Below are positions 47,043 through 58,425 of a stretch of DNA of 64,000 nucleotides, one piece after another. The notes beneath the pieces are model-generated. The model was not told where the DNA came from. It saw nothing but the letters and a program-made list of their open reading frames with translations, and searched no databases. The position numbers were made by a program, and so were the translations under genes. Source of the DNA: Owenia fusiformis. Taxonomy: Eukaryota > Annelida > Polychaeta > Sabellida > Oweniidae. The stretch lies in NCBI GenBank assembly GCA_903813345.2, contig CAIIXF020000010.1:24099740-24163739 (forward strand), in the 5' to 3' direction. Numbering within the stretch: position 1 is the first letter of the stretch; each line of letters starts with the position of its first letter.

Positions 47043-49486
47043 GTAAGTACAAGATATGATGGTGACACATTTGACACTATTATAGCAGTAACACTGTGGA
47101 ATGGTGGTAAATACAAGATATGATGGTGACACATTTGACACTATTATAGCAGTAACACTGTAGAATTGGTGGTAAGTGCAAGATATGATGGTGACACATG
47201 TGACACTATTATAGCAGTAACACTGTAGAATTGGTGGTAAGTACAAGATATGATGGTGACACATTTGACACTATTATAGCAATAACACTGTAGAATTGGT
47301 GGTAAGTACAAGATATGATGGTGACACATTTGATACTATTATAGCAGTAACACTGTAGAATTGGTGGAAAGTACAAGATATAATGGTGACACATTTGACA
47401 CTATTATAGCAATAATACTGTAGAATTGGTTGTAAATACAAGATATAATGGTGACACATGTGACACTATTATAGCAGTAACACTGTGGAATTGGTGGTAA
47501 GTACAAGATATGATGGTGACACATTTGACACTATTATAGCAGTAACACTGTAGAATTGGTGGTAAGTGCAAGATATGATGGTGACACATGTGACACTATT
47601 ATAGCAGTAACACTGTAGAATTGGTGGTAAGTACAAGATATGATGGTGACACATTTGACACTATTATAGCAGTAACACTGTAGAATTGGTGGTAAGTACA
47701 AGATATGATGGTGACACATTTGACACTATTATAGCAGTAACTCTGTAGAATTGGTGGTAAATACAAGATATGATGGTGACACATTTGACAATATTATAGC
47801 AGTAACTCTGTAGAATTGGTGGTAAATACAAGATATGATGGTGACACATTTGACAATATTATAGCAGTAACACTGTGGAATTGGTTGTAAATACAAGATA
47901 TGATGGTGACACATTTGACACTATTACAGCAGTAACACTGTGGAATTGGTGGTAAATACAAGATATGATGGTGACACATTTGACAATATTATAGCAGTAA
48001 CACTGTAGAATTGGTTGTAAATACAAGATATGATGGTGACACATTTGACACTATTATAGCAGTAACACTGTAGAATTGGTTGTAAATACAAGATATGATG
48101 GTGACACATTTGACACTATTATAGCAGTAACACTGTAGAATTGGTTGTAAATACAAGATATGATGGTGACACATTTGACACTATTATAGCAGTAACACTG
48201 TAGAATTGGTTGTAAATACAAGATATGATGGTGACACATTTGACACTATTATAGCAATAACACTGTAGAATTGATGGTAAGTACAAGATATGATGGTGAC
48301 ACATTTGATACTATTATAGCAGTAACACTGTGGAATTGGTGGTAAATACAAGATATGATGGTGACACATTTGACACTATTATAGCAGTAACACTGTAGAA
48401 TTGGTTGTAAATACAAGATATGATGGTGACACATTTGACTATATTATAGCAGTAACTGTAGAATTTGTGGTTAATACAAGATATGATGGTGACACATTTG
48501 ACACTATTATAGCAGTAAGACTGTAGAATTGGTTGTAAATACAAGATATGATGGTGACACATTTGACACTATTATAGCAGTAACACTGTAGAAGTGGTTG
48601 TAAATACAAGATATGATGGTGACACATTTGACAATATTATAGCAGTAACACTGTAGAATTGGTTGTAAATACAAGATTTAATGGTGACACATTTGACACT
48701 ATTATAGCAGTAACACTGTAGAATTGGTGGTAAGTGCAAGATATGATGGTGACACATGTGACACTATTATAGCAGTAACACTGTAGAATTGGTTGTAAAT
48801 ACAAGATATGATGGTGACACATTTGACAATATTATAGCAGTAACACTGTAGAATTGGTTGTAAATACAAGATTTAATGGTGACACATTTGACACTATTAT
48901 AGCAGTAACACTGTAGAATTGGTGGTAAGTACAAGATATGATGGTGACACATGTGACACTATTATAGCAGTAACTCTGTAGAATTGGTTGTAAATACAAG
49001 ATATGATGGTGACACATTTGACAATTTTATAGCAGTAACTCTGTAGAATTGGTGGAAAGTACAAGATATAATGGTGACACATTTGACACTATTATAGTAG
49101 TAACACTGTGGAATTGGTGGTAAATACAAGATATGATGGTGACACATTTGACACTATTATAGCAATAACACTGTAGAATTGGTGGTAAGTACAAGATATG
49201 ATGGTGACACATGTGACACTATTATAGCAGTAACACTGTAGAATTGGTTGTAAATACAAGATATGATGGTGACACATTTGACACTATTATAGCAGTAACA
49301 CTGTGGAATTGGTGGTAAATACAAGATATAATGGTGACACATTTGACAATATTATAGCAGTAACACTGTAGAATTGGTGGTAAGTACAAGATATTATGGT
49401 GAGACATTTGACACTATTATAGCAATAACACTGTAGAATTGGTTGTAAATACAAGATATGATGGTGACACATGTGACACTATTATT
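46985..49486 (+). repeat. 65-bp minisatellite derived from PERK exon j and its splice donor, about 38 copies
   Basis: The unit is 65 bp with occasional 63- or 64-bp versions. Unit one is exonic sequence (46985-47042) plus the donor (47043-47049). Every later unit repeats the same exon end with small changes. The exonic TGG before AAT is TAG in most copies. The junction is GTAAGT in about a dozen intronic copies and TTGTAAATA, GGTAAATA or GGAAAGTA in the rest. The array stops mid-unit near 49486. There are no unique spacers. The unit length is not a multiple of three. On the minus strand the unit lacks stops over long stretches, which creates many spurious overlapping frames. Confidence 0.95.
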
Positions 49487-50110
49487 TGTATGGTTGTACA
49501 AATCCATGTCAATGTAAAGAGTAAATGTATGAAAAAATTTTGTTACAAAAAATCAGCAAAAAATTATATCCGTTTTTTTATATTTAGCCATTTTAGTTAA
49601 CATTGATTTGTCCATCTGTCTCGCGAAATCCACTTCTGGACCATTTGCATTAAAACCTCTGTCGATAGGATTCCCGTTTCAAGTTATTTTTGTTCAACAT
49701 TAATACAGAAAACTCCCACATGACTCCTGGTTCAAAAGCTCGCCTATTTTCAAAATGGTCGTTATTTTTCTCTCGAAATTCACTTTTGGCCCATTTTCTC
49801 ACTTTTGGCCCATTTTCTCCCTTTACAAATAATTTTAGGTGTCCAGTGGATTGTAAAAAGCTATGTCACTGTAAAGAGTAGTTGTTTGAATTGAAATAAT
49901 TTTGTTACAAAAATTCGGCAAAAATTATATCCATTTTCTGCCATTTTAGCCATCATTCACTTTTGAGCAACACCATGTGAGCCCAGTACCCACGGCACTA
50001 TTTATTTAAGATAACAATACAATACCTCTCTTTGAGGGCTCTAATTTAGTTTTGTTTGATACATTTCTAACTTTTGTTTCTGGATTTATGAGATGATCAT
50101 TTTATTCCAG
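49487..50110 (+). repeat. Intron remainder with a degenerate direct repeat related to the GGTGGGG-family core
   Basis: Two diverged copies of a roughly 350-bp sequence (about 49500-49600 and 49850-49955) share phrases such as TTTTGTTACAAAAA, TCGGCAAAAA and GCCATTTTAG. They resemble the core of the element at 29769-31247, so this is probably an old relic of that type. No coding exon is visible before the acceptor at 50110. Confidence 0.5.
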
Positions 50111-50219
50111 GAAAGAAGTGTTGGCCATCAGTCTGTGTTCTTCTATAGTTATGCACCTCTTTCTCACTAGAATCATGGTGAAATATAGAAGAGGTGTCTT
50201 GAAGAAACTTATATCAGAG
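50111..50219 (+). CDS. EIF2AK3: PERK transmembrane exon k
   Basis: Acceptor TTATTCCAG and donor GTAAGG bound 109 nt. One base completes the Trp codon, giving W-W-K-E-V-L. A hydrophobic stretch follows (A-I-S-L-C-S-S-I-V-M-H-L-F-L), then basic residues K-Y-R-R-G and K-K. This is the single transmembrane helix and positive stop-transfer flank expected between the PERK luminal and kinase domains. The exon ends in phase 0. Confidence 0.93.
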
Positions 50220-50625
50220 GTAAGGATGTGCCACTTGAAATACAAGTATCATTGGGTTTATACCCAATCAGGAAATTTGAAAAACAACATTTAAAACCTT
50301 TTTAAGTTGAACAGGAAAAAGATTATACATATTAAAAATGTATTCATGATAGTGATTAGTTAGCACAGTTGGCTGTACAGTTTTAAAATATACTACATGT
50401 ACTTCATTTTACCCAAAATTGTGGGCCAACAGAGTCAAGTAAATCTACTAATGTCAAAATGTGGATCGATATTTTATGTGGATTTAAGAAATCTTTTCAT
50501 ATGTTTGAATTTTACTATAACTTGTAGAAGCTTTTGATAGTCAGTTATACTGCGAGAGAACATTGGCAAAATTGTAATTTGGATTCAAAATTGTAAACCA
50601 TGCTTATATTACTCTGTATATTTAG

Positions 50626-50735
50626 GAAGAGTCTATGGAGCAAGAGGGAGTTAAAGTGTCAGAATTTGGTGACATGGTCCTGCGACAAACCAGCCTTAGT
50701 GAGGCATCTGAACCTGCCACCCCTTTCACATCCAG
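50626..50735 (+). CDS. EIF2AK3: PERK cytosolic juxtamembrane exon l
   Basis: Acceptor ATTTAG and donor GTAGTT bound 110 nt (36 codons plus AG). The peptide is Glu- and Ser-rich (E-E-S-M-E-Q-E-G, L-R-Q-T-S-L-S-E-A-S-E), the poorly conserved linker between membrane and kinase. Its placement rests on phase continuity: the AG overhang plus A of exon m gives the Arg of R-Y-E-T-D-F. An 11 kb intron follows. Confidence 0.85.
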
Positions 50736-50854
50736 GTAGTTAGAAATATAAAGCTATGCTTCAAATTGAAATGCCTTGTGGAGCATGTGACATGTACAAC
50801 AATTATAAATGGGTAACATATTATATTATACATGTACAATGGGACTTAATAATG

Positions 50855-51110
50855 ATTACCCCATTGAATGTAGTTGGTGAGGGATATAGAGAAGCCATCC
50901 AAATCTGTTCATCTGTCTGGACAATAACTCAAATACCAGTCAACAGATTTGGTTCAAATTTGTGTAGAAAATCTGTCTCAGAAAGAATTTTCAAGATGGC
51001 TGCCAAATTCAAAATAGCTGCCATTTTGGGGAAATAATGTAATATTTGGTGACTAAATTAAAGATTCTTTGAATTGATTCAAAATTAATAGGCCGATGTC
51101 TTTAAGTAGT
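50855..51110 (+). mobile_element. Diverged Helitron-like 5' half
   Basis: It reads CCCCATTGAATGTAGTTGG, GAGGGATATAGAGAAGCC, a short CATCTGTCTGG tract, ATAACTCAAATACCAGTCAAC and AAGATGGCTGCC, the leader order of families 1 and 2. The 3' half is missing here. A matching 3' end relic occurs at 61688-61723 in the same intron and orientation. Confidence 0.6.
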
Positions 51111-51125
51111 AGTAGTAGTATTTTT

Positions 51126-51910
51126 AGCGTACCTAATAAAGGTACGATATTGTCGTCAGGGCGGCGGGCGGGCGGCGGGCGGGCGGCGGGCGGGCGGCGG
51201 GCGGCGTCTCACTTTTCAGCTTGTCTACAGGTTTCCAGCCAAACCATTTGACGGATTCATCTGAAATTTTCAGGAATGTTTCTACGTATCAAAGTTAAGA
51301 ACTGATTAGTTTTTGGGCATTCTGGGTAAATTTTAAGGTGGCCATTTTGGATTTTCCGTCCTAAAATCGTCAATTTCAAGACTTGTCTACAGGTTTCCAG
51401 CCAAACCATTTGACGGATTCATCTGAAATTTTCAGGGATGTTTCTACGTATCAAAGTTAAGAACTGATTAGTTTTTTGGCATTCTGGGTAAAATTTAAGG
51501 TGGCCATTTTGGATTTTCCGTCCTAAAATCTTCACTTTAAAGACTTGTCTACAGGTTTCCAGCCAAACCATTTGACGGATTCATTTGAAATTTACAGGGA
51601 TGTTTCTACATATCAAAGTTAACAACTGATTAGTTTTTGGGCATTCTGGGTTAATTTTAAGGTGGCCATTTTGGATTTTCCGTCCTAAAATCTTCACTTT
51701 CAAGACTTGTCTACAGGTTTCCAGCCAAACCATTTGATGGATTCATCTGAAATTTTCAGGGATGTTTCTACGTATCAAAGTTAAGAACTGATTAGTTTTT
51801 GGGCATTCTGGGTAAATTTGAAGGTGGCCATTTTGGATTTTCCGTCCTAAATTCTTCACTGTCTTACTGCTGTGTTTTAGGTACGATATTGTTCACGTCT
51901 GTGCCTTGTT
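51126..51910 (+). mobile_element. Helitron-like element, family 3, copy B
   Basis: CGTACCTAA near the start recurs inverted as TTAGGTACG near 51878. It has a long GGGCGGC/GGGCGGGC tract (about 51156-51207), four core units of about 163 bp, and the CACGTCTGTGCCTTGTT end. It is one core unit longer than copy A. Confidence 0.75.
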
Positions 51911-52589
51911 ATTTATTTATGTCTCACACACTAACATAATATAACATAAAAACAATACATAAAAATTAAACAGTGCCTGGCCCATGCCAACCTCACTGGT
52001 ACTCACCTTGTTATAGACGTAACAAGATGGAAAAACTTCCGGGCTTTGTTTTTGTTAAGATATTTTTATTTCTCGATTTTACACCACTTGTAAGTCAAGT
52101 TGTGGACAATAATTTGGCTCAAAGATAAGGAAGATAGTCTAGTTTGAGAATATACATGCGGTTTTATGTTTGTTATATTAACGAAGATGCAATTCACATA
52201 TTTAGTCCCTCGCTTTTGTTACGTTGATGATCTGCATGAATATTGCCAATGTGACGTTGACGAAGACACTTTGTTACATTGACGAATGAAAAATGTTTAT
52301 CTTTGGAATGTCATGGGGTATTAAAGCTCCATAGATTAAGGCTCATTAAGGCTCATAGATTTGTGGCCTGTGTCTGGGGCATTTGTAAAGCTGAAGCTGA
52401 GATAATGAATCAAAATCTTGTAATTATTCTCATATATATTCTTATAATATGTGCATTCCATTCTAATATTGATACAAAACTGACATCCTATTTACAATTT
52501 AATTCATTAGAGGCTCTAATAACTGTGGATGATTCGAAACGCGGGGAAGCATTTTAATTTTTCATGAGATCCAATCATCAACAGTTGTG

Positions 52590-55500
52590 GAAATGCGAAG
52601 ATATTTTTAGTCTAGTAGGAAGGTATGGTCCCCATGCACCCGAAAGATGTATTTTTTTAATGTACATTTTTGTAATCCTAAAGGTCCATACTAAATATTT
52701 TTGCATGTTCCCAGAATGAAATATTGTCCCATGGTATCCATTGGCGGCCATCTTGTCGGCCATCTTGAATTTTTGAAAGAGTTGGTGTTAATTATCCCAA
52801 AGTACAATAACTTCCACAGTTTTGAGAATTGAAAGCTGTAAGTGGTACCAAAATGAAGCTTTTATAGTATCCTATATTATCAGATACAATAATTATGCAA
52901 ATTGCCTCATTTGCATAAAATGTGACATCATCAATCATAATTCTTGCCTCTTTACAACAGTATCGCATTATACCTTTCCGCCTGAGTGATCAGTGTTAGT
53001 CATTCATGAACATAAATGAATTTAAATATATAGGTACATTAATTTTGAACATATTTGCAATTGAAAGTTTTGGAAAAACATTGTCAGACACATGATTATG
53101 TAACTGAAAAGGGGCGTGGCACTTCTTGCAAAAGAATTGATGTTAATCATTTCAAAGTACAATAACTTCTACAGTTTTGAGAGTTGAAAGCTGTTAGTGG
53201 TACCAAACTGAAGCTATCACAATATCCTATATTATAAGATACAATAATTATGTTAATTACCATATTTGCATAAAATATGACATCATCAATCATTATTTTT
53301 GCCCTTTTTCAACGTAATGCATATTGCCTTTTCCTCTGAGTGACCAGTCTTGGTCTCTCATGAATAAAAAGATATTAAATATATACATTCATTTTAAACA
53401 TATTTGCAATTGAAAGTTTGAACATATTTGCATTGAAAGTTTTAGAAAAACATTGTCAGAAATTAAGGTATGACCTTTCAAATGATTATTGTTCTGAAAA
53501 GGGGCGTGGCACTTGTTGAAAATCTGTAATGTTATTATATAGTCAATGTATCATTTGTAAAATACCCAGGGGTTCACTGAATACACAATTTTATAGGGGT
53601 CCTAGGCTGAGCCCTCAGATATCATTATGTTCCCATACCAATCTGTCAAATTTCAATGTGTTCCCATACCAACCAAAATAATGCCCAAAAGCCATACCAA
53701 ATATAAGACCAATGCTATATCAAATGTCCAAATATAGGACTAATGCCATTCCAAATATCCCAAAAATATAAGACCAAGGGAATGCAAAATGTCTAAAGCC
53801 CCTGGAAGAAGGCAGAACTTTTAGGAAAATGATCCAAAACAACCTCAAATTAAGGACATTTGTAAAAACTAGACCAATCCCATACCACAATAGAGAGGTA
53901 ACCTATTCTCCATGATTATTCTTGTACCACAAAGTAGAAAAATCCGACCATTGTCATACCTCAAAAGTCATATTTTGGGGGCATTCTCATTCTAGATCCT
54001 AAAATTTGGATCCATTGCCATACCAAATGTAAAAAGAGGTACCCCTGTCAAGGTTTATATACAGTGAACCCCCCGGGTGTAAAATATAGCTTTTGACTTT
54101 TAGAAAGTAGCCCAGTGATGTCCCTTATTCCTAGCTTGTTCAGAAATTCTTGTTGGTCTGTTTGGCAGACATTTAAATTTCAGCCAAAGATATATAAGCT
54201 GTATCGCTTTTGAACTAAGTACTGTACAGATACGAATGACCACATATCCCCATATCATTTTAGGATAGGCAATGAACTGAAAAGGGTACCCACAGTATTT
54301 AGTTGTTAAAGCTATATAATTATTAACTCAATATGTATTAAGCCTGTTCCTCAGTCCAATGTTTTATCCAAGACATCCGACTGGACTCTCAACTGACCTC
54401 TTCCAAAAACTCAGTGCTGATGTCAAAACACAGTAGGACCATCATCTTCAATGAGCTCACGGTACCTTCAGAAGACCAATTTAACTAAAATATCTCATCA
54501 GTTTAAAAATCAAAGACCTATTTGATGACAAGAGGGTGGTATGCAGTTATGCAACCAATAGAAGTGGGATGCAGAGCCCAGCCTCTTCACTATGCTACCT
54601 CTTATCCAAGTTAGAACGATTTCCATCCCAGATGCGAGGACAAGGAGTGGAGGAAACATCTGTGAAACACCATTGTGTTGGGCCAAGTAGAAGACAAAAG
54701 CGGCAGTGTTAGTGGACGGCTTCATCACTGGCAAGAGAGCTCCAACAGATGCTTCTTAAGAGATTACTTCATCTTAGTCATCCAAAGATTCTTCTTCCAA
54801 AGATAGAAACACTCAGGAAAAGAGAAGCATAGGACCAGGAAGACATTCTTTGAAAATCTCTATAGGCTCACATCAAACTTTTTAGGGACCAGTCAGATTT
54901 CAAGCTTGATAAGGTAAGAACAATCATCAGGAAGGCTCAGCCTCAGGTCTAACAGGTGTGACATACAGGGTCTACAAGAACTGTGGAAAGCTGTTAATAC
55001 ATCTATGGCGATTGTTAACAAGCATCCAGAACAAAAAAATCTAGCAAGGACTTGGACTTAGGCAGAAAGGTGCTTCATTCCAAAGGAGCTAAAATTTGAG
55101 CGACTGAACCAGTTCAGGTACACATCATTATTGGATGCTGAGGGAAAGATCTTCTGGGCCATTATGGTCAAGCCTCAAAGTTGTTTCCTAGTGGCCTGCC
55201 AAGCATTCAGAAAAGTGGTCTCCCAAGACATCATGGGGTACATATAGCAGCATAAGCCAACTTGTGAAGGAAGCCAAGAAAGAGAATCAGTAGTTTGGCT
55301 GGACAGAAGGCCTACCTAGTGTCCCTCACCAACTGATACTAGAGGTACAAGTTCACTTTCAAGTACCAAAACCAACAGATGTAGTCAATCTGACAATGGG
55401 AAACACAAACTCCTTGAAGTTGCACAATACATTTTGCAATTATACCACTAATTAGCAGAGTTCAGAGAAAGGCATAGTGGCAGACTGCACTGTATCAGTA

Positions 55501-57830
55501 GTTCTCTTTGTAACATCCATGAACTTACTGCTAAATACAGGGATGATGCAGTGTAAGGTTCCACAAGCAAATGAAGGTGCAAAACACCTACCATACAGAG
55601 CTTTCATGGATGACATCACAGTTATGACCCGTTCAGTAGTGAGTACCAGATGGGTTCTATTAGCTATGGAAAGAATGGCGAACTGGACTTGCAAGTTAAA
55701 AGCCAACCAGGTCAAGAAGCATGGTTTTGGTTGATGGCAAGCTATCTCCAATGCAGTTCAAAATAAAGGGCAAGCAAATACCAACAGTGCATGATAAAAG
55801 AATCAAATGTCTAGAGAAGAACTATGACAAAACCTTGCGTGGTTTGAACAATACAGCTGAAGTCTCAAGGGACCTGGACAAGTGGCTTAAAGCCATTGAC
55901 TCAAGTCATATATCGGGGTGTTATGACATTACTCTCCAATTTCAGTGGCCTTTCCAGATTTACAACATTACCTGGGAACCCTCACTTCAGCAATTCTTGA
56001 AATGGAATGACCTTTGGTCCATGGACCGAGGGGAGTTCTATTTCCTATTAAGAGCTTTCCTTGACCTGGTCTCAACTCCATCAAACCTCAGACTTTGGGG
56101 CAAGGAAGAAACTGCCAACTGCCCCAAGTGCATGGCAACTGAATGACACGTACATTAAATCATATACTCAGTATTTGGGTTACAGCTCCCACTGATGGAC
56201 AATACAGATGGCGTCATGATTGAGGCTGAGGATGCCCATACTTTGATCTGGGCCTATCTTCAATATCTATCTTGCGTTTCTTTGATCTGGGCATTATTAA
56301 CCACTACCACTTCTAACATGTCTAATCAGATCGACTTTTGCATATGTGGCAATAAAATAGCCTGACTTGTATTGTGCTGTCATATTGGAATTACACTATC
56401 ATAATGAACACATCATGTACTCGTAAGTGGTGCACACAAGCTGCAAAATTTGGCCAACATTTCACCAATAAGCAACATTGAGCTCTATCTACATGACTCT
56501 GCTAGAGCAGCTTCAGCCTTTGAAGTTGACATTAGTGTTTAGAAGTTAACATTTTGAACAAGAGATGCCCCCCCCCCTTTTCAGTTACATAATCGTGTGA
56601 AGTGTCAACACTTAATTTCTTATAGTTTTTCCAACATTTCAATTGCAAATATGCTCAAAATTAATGCACCTATATATTCAAAATCATAAATGCTCATGAA
56701 TAACCAAGACTTTAACCCAGAGGGAGAGATATTGGTTGTTACCATTGAAAAAAGCCTAAAATGATAGAGCTTGTCACATATTATGCAAATGGGAAAGTTT
56801 GCATAATTATTGCATTTTCTATAAGTATATTATAAGAGCTCCATTTTGGTACCACTTACAGGTTTCAATTCTCAAAACTGTGGAAGTTATTGTACTTTCA
56901 AATGATTAACATCAACTCTTTCTCAAGAAATGCCACACCCCTTTTCAGTAGCATAATCATGTAAAGTGTTATAACTTAGTGTCTGACAATGTTTTTTCCA
57001 AAACTTTCAATTGCAAAATGTTCAAAATTAATGTACCTATATATTCAAATTCATTTATGTTCATGGATGACTAAGACTGGTCACTCAGGCAGCAAGGTAT
57101 TGTGCGATACCGTTGTAAAGAGGCAAAAATTACGATTAATGATGTCACATTTTATGCAAATGAGACTATTTGCATAATTATTAATCTCATAATATGGGAT
57201 ACTATAATAGCTTCATTTTGGTACCACTTACAGCTTTCAATTCTCAAAACTGTGGAAGTTATTGTACTTTGAAATGATTAACATCAATTCTTTCGCAAGA
57301 AGTGCCACGCCCCTTTTCAGTTACATAATCATGTGTCTAACAATGTTTTTCCAAAACTTTCAATTGCAAATATGTTCAAAATTAATGTACCTATATATTT
57401 AAATTCATTTATGTTCATGAATGACTAAGACTGATCACTTAGGCGGAAAGGTATAATGCGATACCGTTGTAAAGAGGCAAGAATTATGATTGATGATGTC
57501 ACATTTTATGCAAATGAGGCAATTTGCATAATCATTGCATCCGATAATATAGGATACTATAATAGCTTCATTTTGGTACCACTTACAGCTTTCAATTCTC
57601 AAAACTGTGGAAGTTATTGTACTTTGAGATAATTAACATCAACTCTTTCAAAAATTCAAGATGGCCGACAAGATGGCCGCTAATGGATACCATGGGACAA
57701 TATTTCATTCTGGGAACATGCAAAAATCTTTAGTTTGGACCTTTAGGATTACAAAAATGTACATTAAAAAAATACATCTTTCGGGTGCATGGGAACCCCT
57801 CCTTCCTACCCGTCTATTTCTTTATGGTCC
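52590..57830. repeat. Inner inverted arms made of about 360-bp tandem units
   Basis: 52590-53530 and 56560-57830 are reverse complements. The outer edges both encode the same chance frame (on minus at 52763, on plus at 57661). The left arm has two and the right arm three diverged units with TTTTGGTACCACTTACAG, GTGGAAGTTATTGTACTTT and GGGGCGTGGCACTTCTTG or complements. The tract 53560-54060 has short imperfect repeats of CCATACCAA. Non-coding. Confidence 0.65.
54800..56160 (+). pseudogene. Highly degenerate non-LTR reverse transcriptase relic
   Basis: Fragments in shifting frames resemble a widespread animal LINE polyprotein: G-V-T-Y-R-V-Y-K-N-C-G-K-L-L near 54955, D-C-T-V-S-V-V-L-F-V near 55485, Y-R-A-F-M-D-D-I-T-V-M near 55600 (the RT catalytic box as MDD), then W-T-C-K-L-K-A-N-Q-V-K and L-R-L-W-G. 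Stops and frameshifts are frequent. Family recognition is from memory of that protein type. Confidence 0.6.
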
Positions 57831-58319
57831 AATTTCTTCTCCCTCTCTCACATAACAAAAGTTAGAAAGTGTTGATTTGCTCTATGTAATTTATTGTTTA
57901 CAATAAATAGAAAGATTCACCCCCCTTCCCCGCTTATAAAATTATCTTATTGACTAAAAAATAATTCATGCATAGCTAGTCAAACCAGAACACTCACTCA
58001 TACTAGATAACATTGAACCTAATGAATGTTGCCTTTTTCGAAGTGATAAACGGATAATTTCATATTTGAGTAAACTTTCAGTATCATTCAGGGAATATTA
58101 ACAAGGTACATGCTATTGAACAGATATTAATTTTTAAGTGTTGTATTGTTGTAGGGGTGACAATCCATATTACCGACTGACACAAACAGAAGTGACCCTT
58201 GCAAAGGGTTCCATTGAAAATATATTATTAAGTGATATTGTATAAAACATTTTTCAATGTTTGAAAATTATAATCTTATAAATAACATTTTATGTAATAA
58301 AACTGTAACTGAAATGGTA

Positions 58320-58425
58320 AATACGGAATATGATGCAATACAATGCAGTGCAATATAATGCATTAAAATGCAGTGCAATATAATGCAACAAAATGCAGTG
58401 CAATATAATGCTATGCTATGACCAA
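58320..58425 (+). repeat. Short tandem repeat AATGCAGTGCAATAT
   Basis: Imperfect units of about 25 bp (AATGCAGTGCAATATAATGC) repeat three to four times. The rest of 57830-59270 shows no recognisable gene. Confidence 0.7.

Noticed and set aside
46920-49472. Some thirty overlapping minus-strand frames of about 61 codons with a repeated Met-Cys-His-His start
   Set aside because: They are the reverse complement of the 65-bp PERK-derived array. The shift of one frame per unit and regular stops give identical overlapping frames; nothing suggests expression.
46985-49486. CRISPR-like regular repeat array
   Set aside because: Units are contiguous with no unique spacers, the unit derives from an exon, and the genome is animal.
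52279-52557. 92-codon frame with Cys residues
   Set aside because: It lies inside the outer inverted-repeat element without motif, partner or splice evidence.
52578-57855. Pair of frames starting Met-Ala-Asp-Lys-Met-Ala on opposite strands
   Set aside because: Both lie in the inner inverted arms; the similarity is that of the DNA repeat, and no domain or splice structure supports coding.
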